NCBI RefSeq assembly: GCF_000337835.1
Contig: NZ_AOLM01000010.1
Coordinates: forward strand, 1-39,869
Direction: 5' to 3'
Length of the DNA stretch: 39,869 nucleotides
DNA from: Haloferax sulfurifontis ATCC BAA-897
GTDB taxonomy: Archaea > Halobacteriota > Halobacteria > Halobacteriales > Haloferacaceae
Both the position numbers and the translations under genes were made by a program. The notes below the pieces were generated by a model. The model did no database searches. It saw only the letters and a list, made by a program, of their open reading frames with translations, and had not been told where the DNA came from. Shown here piece by piece: positions 31,596-39,869 of the stretch. Positions within the stretch are counted from its first letter, which is position 1. The number at the start of each line of letters is the position of its first letter.

Positions 31596-32915
31596 CTACA
31601 CCGTGAACTCGACGAGTCGATCTTTCGACACGTCTTCGGGCGCGACGGTCTCGCCGTCGACTTCGACCGACTGCCCGGCCGAGAGCTTGCCGAACGCCGG
31701 GCCCTCGGGGACGCCGAACTCGCGCGCGACGGCGGGGTCGAAGGCGCGCGTCGCCGCCGTGACCGCCCCGTCGTCGCGGACGACGCTGTCGTATTTCTCG
31801 CGCAGTACGTCGCAGAGCCGCGACACGAGTTCGTCGTAGCCGTCGCCCGCGACGGCCGCGCGACCCACCGCGCGCGTCCCGCCTTCGGTCGTGTGGAAGG
31901 CGACAGTCGTCTCGTGGACCGCGTCGAGCGCGGCGTCGAGGTCGATGCCCTGCGCCTCGCCGAGCAGGCCGTCTGGGAGCGAGACGACCTCGTAGTCGTC
32001 GACGTCGATTCGCGCGCCGAATCGGAGGCCCTCTTCGATAGTCGTGACGGCGGCTTCGAGGGCGGCGACGCGGTCGAGGGGGACGCCCGAGGTCTCGCGG
32101 ACCCACGTCTCGGAGACGACCCGGAACCCCTCGGCTTCGAGGGCGGCCGCGAGGTCGCTCCGGTCGCCGTCGACCAGCGCGAGGTCGGCCGCGGAGGCCT
32201 CGAACGCCCGCCGGAGCACGTCGCGGTTCTTCTCGGGCGCGCCCATCGCCTTGAGTTGCCAGTCGGCGGCGATGTGGCCGACGCGCCAGTCGGTCTCGCG
32301 GAGGACGCGCTCGAACCGCGGAGCGTAGTGGCCGCCGCCGAAGCCGACGAGCTGGCGGTCCGCGTCGGGCGCGACCCCCTCGATGTCGAGGACGGCCGCC
32401 GCGACGGCGCGGGCTCCCTCGGGGTCGTCCCACTGCTCGTCGTCGCTCCCGAGTTCGACGAACATCGAGGGGACCGTCGGCTCGGTCGGGCCGTGGTGGG
32501 TCGCCTCGATGCCGACTTCGTAGCCGTCGGGCGCGCGGTCGCGGAGCGCCTCGACGACGGCGCGCTGGGCGTTGGGACACGCGCGGGCGAACCGCCCCGG
32601 CTCGCCGCCGTAGTCGGCGGGACCGAAGTTCCCGGTGAAGTGCGCGGTCAGGAGCGCGCCGGTCTCGCCGGAGTGCCGGGAGACGACGACGAGGAGGTCG
32701 AGGTCGGCGTCGAACGCCGCGGCCGGGTCGTCGAGGTCGATGTGCAGGTCGTCGAACTCGCGGAGTTCGAAGCCGTCGCGGAAGAAGACGGTGCCGCCGC
32801 CGTCGGCGTCGGGTCGGTCCCCGTCGGTCCGTTCGTCCCAGTCGGCGAGTTCGAGCAGGTGCTCGCCGATGTGAACCGATGCGCTGTCGGCGCGGCTGAC
32901 GACGATTCCAATCAC
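31596..32915 (-). CDS. dtdA: D-aminoacyl-tRNA deacylase (archaeal DtdA/GEK1 type)
   Basis: The 439-residue protein removes D-amino acids mis-attached to tRNA. Recognised stretches: FTGNFGPADYGGEPGRFARA, CPNAQRAVVEAL, EATHHGPTEPTVPSMFVELG, and GFGGGHYAPRFERVLRETDW. Length exceeds the archaeal core because of a C-terminal domain (about 290-439), as in other haloarchaeal proteins. GTG at 32915 is used as start; a TATA-like CCCTTTTCGCC is about 28 nt upstream. It sits directly upstream of ftsZ1 on the same strand, separated by 158 nt that include the palindrome above. Confidence 0.88.
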   Translation of the reverse strand: MIGIVVSRADSASVHIGEHLLELADWDERTDGDRPDADGGGTVFFRDGFELREFDDLHIDLDDPAAAFDADLDLLVVVSRHSGETGALLTAHFTGNFGPADYGGEPGRFARACPNAQRAVVEALRDRAPDGYEVGIEATHHGPTEPTVPSMFVELGSDDEQWDDPEGARAVAAAVLDIEGVAPDADRQLVGFGGGHYAPRFERVLRETDWRVGHIAADWQLKAMGAPEKNRDVLRRAFEASAADLALVDGDRSDLAAALEAEGFRVVSETWVRETSGVPLDRVAALEAAVTTIEEGLRFGARIDVDDYEVVSLPDGLLGEAQGIDLDAALDAVHETTVAFHTTEGGTRAVGRAAVAGDGYDELVSRLCDVLREKYDSVVRDDGAVTAATRAFDPAVAREFGVPEGPAFGKLSAGQSVEVDGETVAPEDVSKDRLVEFTV

Positions 32916-32972
32916 GATACGAGGGTCGCCGAGGCCGGCGAAAAGGGCGTCGGAAGCGGCGAGGGGAGCCGG

Positions 32973-34322
32973 TCAGTCCTCGACCGCGGCCGGCGTCTCG
33001 TTCGCACCGTAGTCGCCGCGGACGCGCCGGACCGAGAGCTTGGCGACCGCGGCGAGGTGCCTGCGCCGCCGGACGAAAAGCGCCGTTCCGACGACCAGAT
33101 AGACGACCGAGAAGCCGACGAGCGAGGTCGGACCGTCGAAGGTGACCGCGCCGAGGCCCGGAACCGGGAGCGTGAGCGCCAGTCCGGTGACGGAGTAGAC
33201 GAACTGCGCCAAAAACAGGCCGAGCAGGGCGACCGCCTCGCGGAGGCTGATGGAGAACGTGACGAGGATGGCGATGGCGAAGTAGCTCTGGGCGGCCGTC
33301 AGCCAGAGTTCGCCCATCTGGTGGGTGTCGAGCGGGAGCGGTGCGTAGGAGCCGACAGAGAGGCTGTAGACGAGGACGAGCGTCCCGATGAGGAGCGTCC
33401 ACTGGTTGAGCTTCGAGGAGATGAGCGCGTTGAAGCCGGCGGTCGACCGCGCCTTGTTGACGAGGTAGGCCACGACGATGAGTTCGGGGCTCTCGCTCGC
33501 CAGCGGCGCGACCCACTGAATCATCAGGAACGAGGGGATTCCGACCGACTTCCCGAGGGCTTCGAGGCCGTGGGCGAACGGCTCGACGGCGACGAGGATG
33601 ACGATGCCCGAGAAGACGAACAGCGCGAGCGTCGTGGCGATGCGCTTGGGTTTCCGGTACGACTGGAGGTACGCGGGCACGCCGATTTGCTCTTCGTCCT
33701 CGTGGGGCGAGTTCATCGCCACGAAGATGTACGTCACGTAGAGGCCGACGAGGACGACCATGTCGACCGCGCCGATGCCCGCGCCGAGCGGGACGAAGAA
33801 GGCGAACACGGTCGCGGCGAAGAGGAACAGAATCTCGGTCGCGATGCCGTGGTCGAGACGGACCACGTCCGCGAGGAAGCCGGGGCGGGACTCGACCGCC
33901 TCGTCGCCGGTGTCGCGGGCGCGGTAGACGGTGAAGAGGGCGATTGCGGACCAGCCGATGCCGATGAGGATGCGGTTCGCCCCGGTCATGTTGGCGACGG
34001 CGAGGCTCGCGGCCTCGGCCGACTCGGGCGAGCCGGGGTTGATGCCGGCCTCCCACGCGTAGAGCGCGTCCATCGCGTACTCGGGGGCGACCGCGAGCAC
34101 CGCGAGGATGGCGAGCGCGAACGCCCGCGGCACGTCTGCTTCTGCGGTTTCGGCGCCCCACGCGAGGAGGAACGAGGCACCGAGGACGGCGATGCCGCTG
34201 AGGGCGACGGTGACGCCGGTCGTGAGGTCAACGCCGAGCGCCGTGTGGAGGGCCAGCCACGGGACCGTCAGGAACGCGGCCCCGAACACCGCTGTCAGCG
34301 GGTGACCGAGTTGTCGTACCAT
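32973..34322 (-). CDS. CaCA-superfamily sodium/calcium exchanger-like membrane protein
   Basis: A 449-residue, about 11-helix transporter. The two alpha-repeats are visible: LAVAPEYAMDALYAWEAGIN with VANMTGANRILIGIG, and VAPLASESPELIVVAYLVN with SSKLNQWTLLIG. The Glu in PEYAMD and the second PEL are the ion-site residues. A charged loop after helix 6 (NSPHEDEEQIG) and a basic C-terminal tail face the cytosol. ATG 34322 was chosen because MVRQLGHPLTAVFG begins the first helix; an ATG at 34388 adds 22 atypical residues. It probably exports Ca2+ or another cation in exchange for Na+ or H+. Confidence 0.85.
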   Translation of the reverse strand: MVRQLGHPLTAVFGAAFLTVPWLALHTALGVDLTTGVTVALSGIAVLGASFLLAWGAETAEADVPRAFALAILAVLAVAPEYAMDALYAWEAGINPGSPESAEAASLAVANMTGANRILIGIGWSAIALFTVYRARDTGDEAVESRPGFLADVVRLDHGIATEILFLFAATVFAFFVPLGAGIGAVDMVVLVGLYVTYIFVAMNSPHEDEEQIGVPAYLQSYRKPKRIATTLALFVFSGIVILVAVEPFAHGLEALGKSVGIPSFLMIQWVAPLASESPELIVVAYLVNKARSTAGFNALISSKLNQWTLLIGTLVLVYSLSVGSYAPLPLDTHQMGELWLTAAQSYFAIAILVTFSISLREAVALLGLFLAQFVYSVTGLALTLPVPGLGAVTFDGPTSLVGFSVVYLVVGTALFVRRRRHLAAVAKLSVRRVRGDYGANETPAAVED

Positions 34323-34415
34323 CGTCACTACAAGCGCGAAGCCGAAGCCGGTAGCTCTTGTGCTTCGGAATCGGCCAGCGACGGGCATGGGAGACAGCCG
34401 AGTCGAGAGACCCGG

Positions 34416-35387
34416 CTACGGGAGGATGAGCCAGAAGAAGACGAGATAGCCGCCGACGAGGATGCCGCCGTCGAGTCGGGACACGTCGCGGTTGCGGAGC
34501 ATCAGCGCGATGACCCCGAAGGTGAACACGAGAAGCGCCGGGAAGTCCAGCGAGATGGTGCTCGCGGGGACGTTCACGGGGACCATGATGGCGAGGATGC
34601 CGAGGACGGCGACGACGTTGTAGATGTTCGAGCCGACGACGTTTCCGATGCTGAACTCCGACTCGCCGCGGACCGCGCTGATGACCGACGCCGCGAGTTC
34701 GGGCAGTGAGGTGCCGAACGCGAGGACCGTCAGCCCGATGAACCGCGGACCGAACCCGAAGGATTCGAGCAGTCCCTGTCCGCCCTGAATGAGCCAGTTC
34801 GAGCCGACGAACAGGAGGAGGAGACCGAGACCGAGGTAGACCACGTCCCTGAGTTGCGCCGACACCTCGTCTTCGTCCTCGATGTCGATTTCGTCCGTGC
34901 CGAGGGCGTCGGCCTTCGCCGAGCGCGCGCGGTACAGGAGGTAGCCCGTGAACGCGACGAGGATGACCAAGAGGACGCCGCCGTCGACGGCGCTGAGGTT
35001 CCCGTCCATCCCGAGCGCGACGAGCGCGACCGCCGCGGCGATCATGAACGGGACGTGTCGGCGGAGCGTCGTCGTCGAGACGCCCATCGGCCGGATGAGC
35101 GCCGAGATTCCGAGGACGAGACCGATGTTGGCGATGTTCGAGCCGACGATAGCGCCGAGTCCGAGGTCGGAGCTGTAGCCCAACCCGCTCAGCACCGCGA
35201 CGAACAGTTCGGGAGTGGTCGTCGCGAACGCGACGATGGTCACACCGACGATGGCCGCCCGGAGGCCGAGACCGATGGCGAGCCGAGACGCGCCCTCGAC
35301 GAGCGCCTCGGCCCCGAGATAGAGCGCGACGATACCAGCCACGAGGAGCGCGGTATCGAAGGAAAGCAGGGTTGCGAGTGCCGACAT
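34416..35387 (-). CDS. Sodium/calcium exchanger (CaCA family, YrbG-like)
   Basis: A 323-residue, roughly 10-helix exchanger with classical alpha-repeats: [19 protein letters not shown] with [15 protein letters not shown], and [19 protein letters not shown] with [15 protein letters not shown]. The first copy has ATTTPE instead of the usual GTSxPE, a conservative change. A cytosolic acidic loop (about 170-190, [10 protein letters not shown]) separates the halves. It starts at ATG 35387. A CTTTTGG TATA-like box lies about 25-31 nt before it, divergent from aroE. A second exchanger gene follows on the same strand. Confidence 0.88.
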   Translation of the reverse strand: MSALATLLSFDTALLVAGIVALYLGAEALVEGASRLAIGLGLRAAIVGVTIVAFATTTPELFVAVLSGLGYSSDLGLGAIVGSNIANIGLVLGISALIRPMGVSTTTLRRHVPFMIAAAVALVALGMDGNLSAVDGGVLLVILVAFTGYLLYRARSAKADALGTDEIDIEDEDEVSAQLRDVVYLGLGLLLLFVGSNWLIQGGQGLLESFGFGPRFIGLTVLAFGTSLPELAASVISAVRGESEFSIGNVVGSNIYNVVAVLGILAIMVPVNVPASTISLDFPALLVFTFGVIALMLRNRDVSRLDGGILVGGYLVFFWLILP

Positions 35388-35559
35388 ACGCGGGAGTAGA
35401 CCGACGGGAGACCAAAAGCGCGCCGGTACACCGCGAGTCCGCGAGGACCGACGCGGGAGCGCGAGACGGGGCGAACCGCCCCCCGACGGCGGCTGTCGGG
35501 TCCCGGCGGAATCCGACGCGGACGGGCGAGTTATATCGACGGCAGAACACCACCCGTCC

Positions 35560-36369
35560 ATGCAAGTGTACGGTCTCGTCGGCAACCCGGTCGGCCACTC
35601 GCTGTCGCCGCCGATGCACGAGGCGGCCTACGGGGAAACCGGTCTCGACGCGCGGTACGTCACGTTCGAACCCGCCCGCGACGACATCGCGGCCGCCGTC
35701 GACGGCGCGGACGCCCTCGGCGTCTCGGGGCTGAACGTTACCATCCCGTTCAAACAGGACGTGCTCGAACTGGTCGACCCCGACCCGCTGGCCGAGCGCA
35801 TCGGCGCGGTCAACACCATCGACTTCGGCGCGGAGACGCCGGCGGGCTACAACACCGACGCGGCGGGCGTCACGCGGTCGTTCGACCGCCACGGCGTCGA
35901 CCTCGGCGGAGCGGCCGCCGTGGTCGTCGGTGCCGGCGGGGCGGGTCGCGCCGCCGCGTTCGCCCTCGCAGACGCGGGCGCGTCGGTCCACGTCGCCAAC
36001 CGGACCGCTGAGAGCGCGGTCGAACTCGCCGCGGCCGTCCCCGGCGCGACCGGCGGCGGACTCGACACGCTCGACCGGATTCGGGAGGCGAACGTCCTCG
36101 TCAACGCGACGAGCGTCGGGATGGAATCGCCCGAGGAGACGCCCGTCTCCGCGGAGTTCCTCCACGGCGGCCTCGCCGTGCTCGACGCGGTCTACACGCC
36201 GCTTGAGACCCGACTTCTCCGCGAGGCGGCCGCGACCGGCGCGACCACCATCGACGGCGCGTGGATGCTCCTCCTGCAGGGCGTCGAGGCGTTCGAGCTA
36301 TGGACCGGCCGCGACGCGCCCGTCGAGGCGATGAACGCCGCGCTCCGGAGCCACCTCGGCGAGCACTGA
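35560..36369 (+). CDS. aroE: Shikimate dehydrogenase
   Basis: The 269-residue enzyme reduces 3-dehydroshikimate to shikimate with NADPH, on the way to chorismate. Substrate residues: [17 protein letters not shown] (Ser-Leu-Ser pair), [15 protein letters not shown] (catalytic Lys) and [11 protein letters not shown] (Asn/Asp). The NADP Rossmann motif [15 protein letters not shown] is followed by [16 protein letters not shown] and the late [14 protein letters not shown] complete the signature. TATA box GAGTTATATC (35527-35536) is near 28 nt before ATG 35560. It shares the pathway of the pab genes 0.9 kb downstream. Confidence 0.95.
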   Translation: MQVYGLVGNPVGHSLSPPMHEAAYGETGLDARYVTFEPARDDIAAAVDGADALGVSGLNVTIPFKQDVLELVDPDPLAERIGAVNTIDFGAETPAGYNTDAAGVTRSFDRHGVDLGGAAAVVVGAGGAGRAAAFALADAGASVHVANRTAESAVELAAAVPGATGGGLDTLDRIREANVLVNATSVGMESPEETPVSAEFLHGGLAVLDAVYTPLETRLLREAAATGATTIDGAWMLLLQGVEAFELWTGRDAPVEAMNAALRSHLGEH

Positions 36370-36377
36370 GGCCGCTG

Positions 36378-36388
36378 GTTTTTAAATA
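36378..36388 (+). promoter_or_regulatory. TATA/T-rich signal between aroE and the HhH gene
   Basis: A T-rich stretch, TTTTTAAATA, follows aroE and lies 25-35 nt before the ATG at 36413. It may serve both as aroE terminator and as TATA box for the next gene. An AGGAGAAGG stretch lies 3-11 nt before the ATG. Confidence 0.5.
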
Positions 36389-36412
36389 ACGGGATTGCAT
36401 AGGAGAAGGTAC

Positions 36413-37132
36413 ATGGGCTTGCTTGACACTATTTCGTCGTTCTTGAAATCCCTCGTTGGTGGCGACTCGTCGTCTTCCTCGACGGACGGACGTGACGACA
36501 CGGCGACCGTTACGGTCGAACGCGACACCAGAACCGAGCGCGAGGAAGCGAACGTCGAGACCGAGGCCGCGGTGAAGGAACCTGTCGACGGGGCGGAATC
36601 GACGGACGAAGCGGCCGCAGAAGCGGCCGACGATGCGGTCGAACCCGAGGGCGACGCCGAGTCCCACGCGGACGACGAGGACACCCGCGACGACACGGAG
36701 GTGGTGGCCGACGCCATCGAGGAAGCCGAGCCGGAGGCCGAAGAAGCCGAACCGGAGCCTGAGTCCGAGCCCGAACCCGAGGTCGAGGACGAAACCGGCG
36801 AACCCCAGGACGAACCCGAAGACGAGGACTCCGACGAGTCTGACTCCGCCGACTCCGACGAAGACGAAGCCGGAGAATCGGACGAAGAAGAGGTCGAAGA
36901 GGAAGAAGCGACCGAAGACGACGACTCCGACGAAGAAGAGGTCGAAGACGACGACGCGCCGACCGTCGACACGATTCGCGGCATCGGTCCGGCGTACGCC
37001 GAGCGCCTCTCCGAGATCGGCATCGAGACCATCGCGGACCTCGCGGCGGCCGACGCCGACGAGGTCGGCGACGAAATCGACGTGTCGCCGAAGCGGGTCC
37101 AGCGCTGGATCGACCGCGCCGGCGACGCGTAA
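36413..37132 (+). CDS. Acidic-linker helix-hairpin-helix protein
   Basis: The 239-residue protein has an N-terminal amphipathic stretch [21 protein letters not shown] very long Glu/Asp-rich low-complexity region (about 30-185) follows. The C-terminal HhH domain is [20 protein letters not shown] and [20 protein letters not shown], then [13 protein letters not shown]. HhH domains of this type (also in ribosomal and repair proteins) bind DNA non-specifically. The acidic region is extreme even for halophiles and may act as a charge shield or a partner-binding arm. Function unknown. Confidence 0.82.
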   Translation: MGLLDTISSFLKSLVGGDSSSSSTDGRDDTATVTVERDTRTEREEANVETEAAVKEPVDGAESTDEAAAEAADDAVEPEGDAESHADDEDTRDDTEVVADAIEEAEPEAEEAEPEPESEPEPEVEDETGEPQDEPEDEDSDESDSADSDEDEAGESDEEEVEEEEATEDDDSDEEEVEDDDAPTVDTIRGIGPAYAERLSEIGIETIADLAAADADEVGDEIDVSPKRVQRWIDRAGDA

Positions 37133-37245
37133 CCGACGCGCGCGCCGGACGACCGAGACGACTTCTCTCCCGGCGGGTGACCGCGCTCGATGCGCCGGTG
37201 ACGCGTCACGAAACCGTTTACCCGGCGGACAGACTGGTGTGGGTA

Positions 37246-38760
37246 ATGACCGCACCGACCGTCGTCACCGACCGCGACGACTTTCGCGCGGCCGCCTCGA
37301 TCGCGCCCGCCGGCGCGCGGGTCCCCGTCGAGGTCCGCGTCGCCGTCTCGGACCCCTTCGACGCCTACCGACGCGCCCGCCGGGACGCCGGCGGCTTCTT
37401 CTACGAGACGACCGGCGGGCAACCCGGCTGGGGCGCCTTCGGCGTCGACCCCGCGGAGCGCCTGACCGCTGACGACCCGACCGACGACGACCGGGGCGAC
37501 CCCGGCGACGACCCCGCGCCGAGCCTCGCGGCGCTCGAATCTTTCGTCGACTCGGAGACGCTCGTCCGCGGCGACTGCGACGTGCCGTACCCCTGCGGCC
37601 TGTTCGGCTGGCTCTCGTACGACGCGGCCCGCGAACTCGAATCGCTCCCCGAGCGCACGACCGACGACCGGGGGCTTCCGCACCTGCAACTCGGCCTGTA
37701 CGACCTCGTGGCGTCGTGGGAGGAACCACGACCCGACGGCGACGAGACGGCGCTCCGCGTCACCTGCTGTCCCGCCGTCGAGGCCGACGCTGACCTCGGC
37801 GCCGTCTACGACGAAGCGCGGGCGCGGGCGACCGACCTCGCCGTCGAAGCTGTCGAGGGCGACCCCGCGCCCGTCTCCGCGCCCGTCGAGGCCGACGAGG
37901 CGACGTTCGAGAGCGCCTGCGGCCGCGAGGCGTTCGCCGGCCGCGTCCGCGCCGCGAAGGGGTACGTCCGCGACGGCGACACGTTTCAGGCGAACCTCTC
38001 ACAGCGACTCGTCGCGCCCGCCGCGGTCCACCCGGTGGACGCCTACGCGGCGCTCCGGGAGGTCAACCCCGCACCGTACTCGGGATTGCTCGAACTCCCC
38101 GGCGTCGACCTCGTGAGCGCCAGTCCCGAACTCCTCTTGCGCGTCGAGGGCGACCGCCTCGTCACCGAACCCATCGCCGGCACCCGCCCGCGGGGGGCGA
38201 CGCCCGAGGAGGACGACGCGCTGGAGGCCGACCTGACGACCGACGAGAAGGAGCGCGCCGAACACGCGATGCTCGTCGACCTCGAACGCAACGACCTCGG
38301 GAAGGTCTCGGAGTACGGGTCGGTCGAGGTGACGGAGTACCGCCGCGTGGACCGCTACTCGGAGGTGATGCATCTCGTCTCGCTGGTCGAAGGAACCCGA
38401 CGCGAGGGGACCAGCCTCGCCGACGCCGTCGCCGCGGTGTTCCCCGGCGGGACCATCACGGGCGCGCCGAAGCCCCGGACGATGGAGATTATCGACGAAC
38501 TCGAAGCCACCCGGCGCGGCCCCTACACCGGGAGCATGTTCGCCGTCGGCTTCGACGACCGCGCGGTGCTGAACATCGTCATCCGGACGCTCGTCCGCTT
38601 CGGAGACGAGTACCACCTCCGCGTGGGCGCGGGCATTGTCCACGATTCGGACCCCGACAGCGAGTACGACGAGACGCTGGCGAAGGCGCGGGCGCTCGTC
38701 ACCGCCATCGACGAGGCGCTCGGCGAGCGCGCGAACATGACCGTGGGGGCCGAAAGATGA
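37246..38760 (+). CDS. pabB: Aminodeoxychorismate synthase component I / anthranilate synthase component I-like
   Basis: The 504-residue chorismate-using enzyme has the TrpE/PabB core: [104 protein letters not shown] and a [10 protein letters not shown] end. Ala311 sits in PIAGT, where E. coli-type PabB has Lys; Ala is usual in anthranilate synthases. No LLES-type tryptophan-feedback motif is seen at the N-terminus. Linkage to a glutaminase and a class IV aminotransferase favours p-aminobenzoate synthesis for folate. The start is ATG 37246 with a GTTTACC box about 28 nt upstream. Confidence 0.87.
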   Translation: MTAPTVVTDRDDFRAAASIAPAGARVPVEVRVAVSDPFDAYRRARRDAGGFFYETTGGQPGWGAFGVDPAERLTADDPTDDDRGDPGDDPAPSLAALESFVDSETLVRGDCDVPYPCGLFGWLSYDAARELESLPERTTDDRGLPHLQLGLYDLVASWEEPRPDGDETALRVTCCPAVEADADLGAVYDEARARATDLAVEAVEGDPAPVSAPVEADEATFESACGREAFAGRVRAAKGYVRDGDTFQANLSQRLVAPAAVHPVDAYAALREVNPAPYSGLLELPGVDLVSASPELLLRVEGDRLVTEPIAGTRPRGATPEEDDALEADLTTDEKERAEHAMLVDLERNDLGKVSEYGSVEVTEYRRVDRYSEVMHLVSLVEGTRREGTSLADAVAAVFPGGTITGAPKPRTMEIIDELEATRRGPYTGSMFAVGFDDRAVLNIVIRTLVRFGDEYHLRVGAGIVHDSDPDSEYDETLAKARALVTAIDEALGERANMTVGAER

Positions 38761-39473
38761 CGCGCATCCTCGTCGTCGACAACTACGACTCGTTCGCCTA
38801 CAACCTCGTGCAGTACGTCGGCGAGGCGGTCGCGGAGGCACGGGAGGGGGACGAGAGCGGAGACGGAGCCGAGGGCGGTTCGAACGCCGCGGACGACGTG
38901 CTCGTCTACCGCAACGACGCGCTCTCGGCCGACGACATCCGCGACATCGACCCCGACGGCATCGTCGTCTCGCCCGGTCCCGGCACTCCCGCCGAGGCCG
39001 GCGTCTCAGTCTCCGTCTTCCGCGACCTCGACTACCCGACGCTCGGCGTCTGCCTCGGCCACCAGTCGCTGTGTGCCGCCCTCGGGAGCCCCGTCGGCCA
39101 CGCGCCCCACGTCGTCCACGGGAAGCCCTCGCTCGTCGAACACGACGGCGCAGGGGTCTTTTCCGGCCTCCCCGACCGAATCGAGGTCGGTCGTTACCAC
39201 TCGCTCGCGGTCGAACGCGACGACGTACCCCCCGAGTTGGCGGTGACGGCCTACACGGTCGCAGAAGGGTCCGAACCCGGCGGTCCCGATACTGACGAAG
39301 GCGACGAACCCGCGGTCGTGATGGGCGTTCGCCACCGCGAGAAACCACACATCGGCGTGCAGTTCCACCCCGAGAGCATCCTCACCGACTCCGGAAAGGA
39401 CATCGTCCGCAACTTCGTCGCGCTCGCCGCGGGCGACGGCCCGGCGGCCGACGCGTGGGAGGGAGACCGATGA
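38757..39473 (+). CDS. pabA: Glutamine amidotransferase subunit of aminodeoxychorismate/anthranilate synthase
   Basis: The 238-residue class I glutaminase supplies ammonia to the component I enzyme. The catalytic triad is present: Cys in [15 protein letters not shown], His in [13 protein letters not shown] with the following Glu. [16 protein letters not shown] and [11 protein letters not shown] are the typical N-terminal signatures. An acidic 20-residue insertion near residues 26-45 and a second after [10 protein letters not shown] are halophile features. It overlaps pabB by 4 nt and pabC by 4 nt, so subunits are co-translated. Confidence 0.92.
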   Translation: MTRILVVDNYDSFAYNLVQYVGEAVAEAREGDESGDGAEGGSNAADDVLVYRNDALSADDIRDIDPDGIVVSPGPGTPAEAGVSVSVFRDLDYPTLGVCLGHQSLCAALGSPVGHAPHVVHGKPSLVEHDGAGVFSGLPDRIEVGRYHSLAVERDDVPPELAVTAYTVAEGSEPGGPDTDEGDEPAVVMGVRHREKPHIGVQFHPESILTDSGKDIVRNFVALAAGDGPAADAWEGDR

Positions 39474-39869
39474 GCGACGATAGGGTCGGAGACGGCGACG
39501 GCGACGGAGACGCCGGTGGGCGGTCGCTTCGCTACCACGTCGACGGCGAACTCGTCCCCGCCGAGTCGGCGTCGATTCCGGTCACCGACCGCGGCTTCCT
39601 CTACGGCGACGCCGCCTTCGAGACGCTCCGCGCCTACGGCGGCGAGGTGTTCCACTGGGACGCCCACGCCGACCGACTCGCCGAGACGTGCGACGTCCTC
39701 GGGATGGACCACGGCCTGTCCGACGCCGACCTCCGCGCGCGAATCGACGAGACGCTGGCGGCGAACGACCTCGACGAGGCGTACGTCAGGCTCTCGGTCA
39801 CCCGCGGCAGTCAGGGCGGCCGCCTCACGCCGGCCGAGGCGGTCGACCCCCGCGTCGTCGTCATCGTGG
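39470..39869 (+). CDS. pabC: Class IV aminotransferase, probable aminodeoxychorismate lyase (partial, C-terminus beyond window)
   Basis: The first 133 codons of a PLP-dependent fold type IV enzyme are seen. RSLRYHVDGELVPAESASIP leads to the signature TDRGFLYGDAAFETLRAYGG, then FHWDAHADRLAETC. The active-site Lys lies beyond the edge. ATG 39470 overlaps the pabA stop. Its place after pabB-pabA implies release of p-aminobenzoate from aminodeoxychorismate. Branched-chain or D-amino acid aminotransferases share the fold, so the function rests on context. Confidence 0.85.
   Translation, partial: MSDDRVGDGDGDGDAGGRSLRYHVDGELVPAESASIPVTDRGFLYGDAAFETLRAYGGEVFHWDAHADRLAETCDVLGMDHGLSDADLRARIDETLAANDLDEAYVRLSVTRGSQGGRLTPAEAVDPRVVVIV

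Noticed and set aside
31453..34709. Very long open frames on both strands across dtdA and the exchangers, and similar long frames at 2154-3518, 3284-5074 and 8131-10512
   Set aside because: They lie in other frames of well-supported genes and are Arg/Pro/Ala-rich low-complexity products with no family resemblance; high GC removes stop codons.
37246..39473. Naming the pair trpE/trpG
   Set aside because: Context with a class IV aminotransferase and absence of an evident tryptophan-feedback motif favour pab, though the PIAGT residue keeps it open.
1..39869. tRNA, rRNA, insertion sequences, integrase or att sites, toxin-antitoxin pairs
   Set aside because: None were recognisable on reading; gene content, orientation and composition are those of continuous core chromosome.

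Overview
The window is a continuous stretch of haloarchaeal chromosome, most probably from the genus Haloferax. The DNA is strongly GC-rich and the predicted proteins are acidic. Many genes have a TATA-like element 25-30 nt before the start codon and no leader. Two genes are close matches, from memory, to Haloferax volcanii CetZ2 and FtsZ1. No insertion sequence, prophage, CRISPR array, tRNA or rRNA gene was seen; this is core chromosome with a few accessory-looking pieces.

Layout. (1) 1-6167, minus strand: a TadA/TadC-type pilus or secretion cluster with pilin-like and coiled-coil partners (DUF7310, DUF7311, TadA-like ATPase, TadC-like membrane protein, DUF7283, DUF7285, and DUF7284, which runs off the left edge). 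(2) 6289-8680: cetZ2, divergent from the pilus cluster, and a GCS2-type ligase. (3) 8701-11109: an alkaline-phosphatase-superfamily hydrolase and a membrane protein, both with inverted repeats at their promoters. (4) 11254-14002: a translationally coupled set of DUF5788, DNA polymerase X and a Mut7-C RNase-like protein. (5) 14032-17470: small conserved proteins (DUF7139, DUF5789, CPBP protease-like, GrpB, DUF302, a tiny membrane protein). (6) 17506-21492: information processing and regulation (NreA repair factor, a TFB without zinc-ribbon cysteines, RNase HI and its partner, PadR regulator). (7) 21828-25504: inorganic pyrophosphatase, a microprotein, an AN1-finger rhomboid protease, endonuclease V (frameshifted here) and an SDR oxidoreductase. 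(8) 25542-29268: Get3/ArsA-like ATPase, PncC/CinA, a membrane hydrolase-like protein, a PHP protein and a zinc-finger protein. (9) 29457-32915, minus: dtdA, ftsZ1, secE, spt5. (10) 32973-35387, minus: two CaCA-family cation exchangers. (11) 35560 to the end: aroE, an acidic HhH protein, and a chorismate-using cluster pabB-pabA-pabC (last gene truncated by the window edge).

Functional links: ftsZ1-secE-spt5 is a familiar archaeal neighbourhood joining division, protein export and transcription elongation. aroE and the pab genes lie on one route, shikimate to chorismate to p-aminobenzoate. PolX, NreA, RNase HI and endonuclease V give the middle of the window a DNA-maintenance flavour. Both tubulin-superfamily genes, cetZ2 and ftsZ1, lie about 23 kb apart.

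The points most worth following are: a 10-bp element repeated at identical spacing in three pilus-cluster promoters; a TFB whose zinc-ribbon cysteines are all gone; a perfect 10-7-10 palindrome with the TATA box in its loop before the phosphohydrolase gene; a 9-2-9 palindrome just upstream of the ftsZ1 promoter; and a one-base frameshift in nfi.
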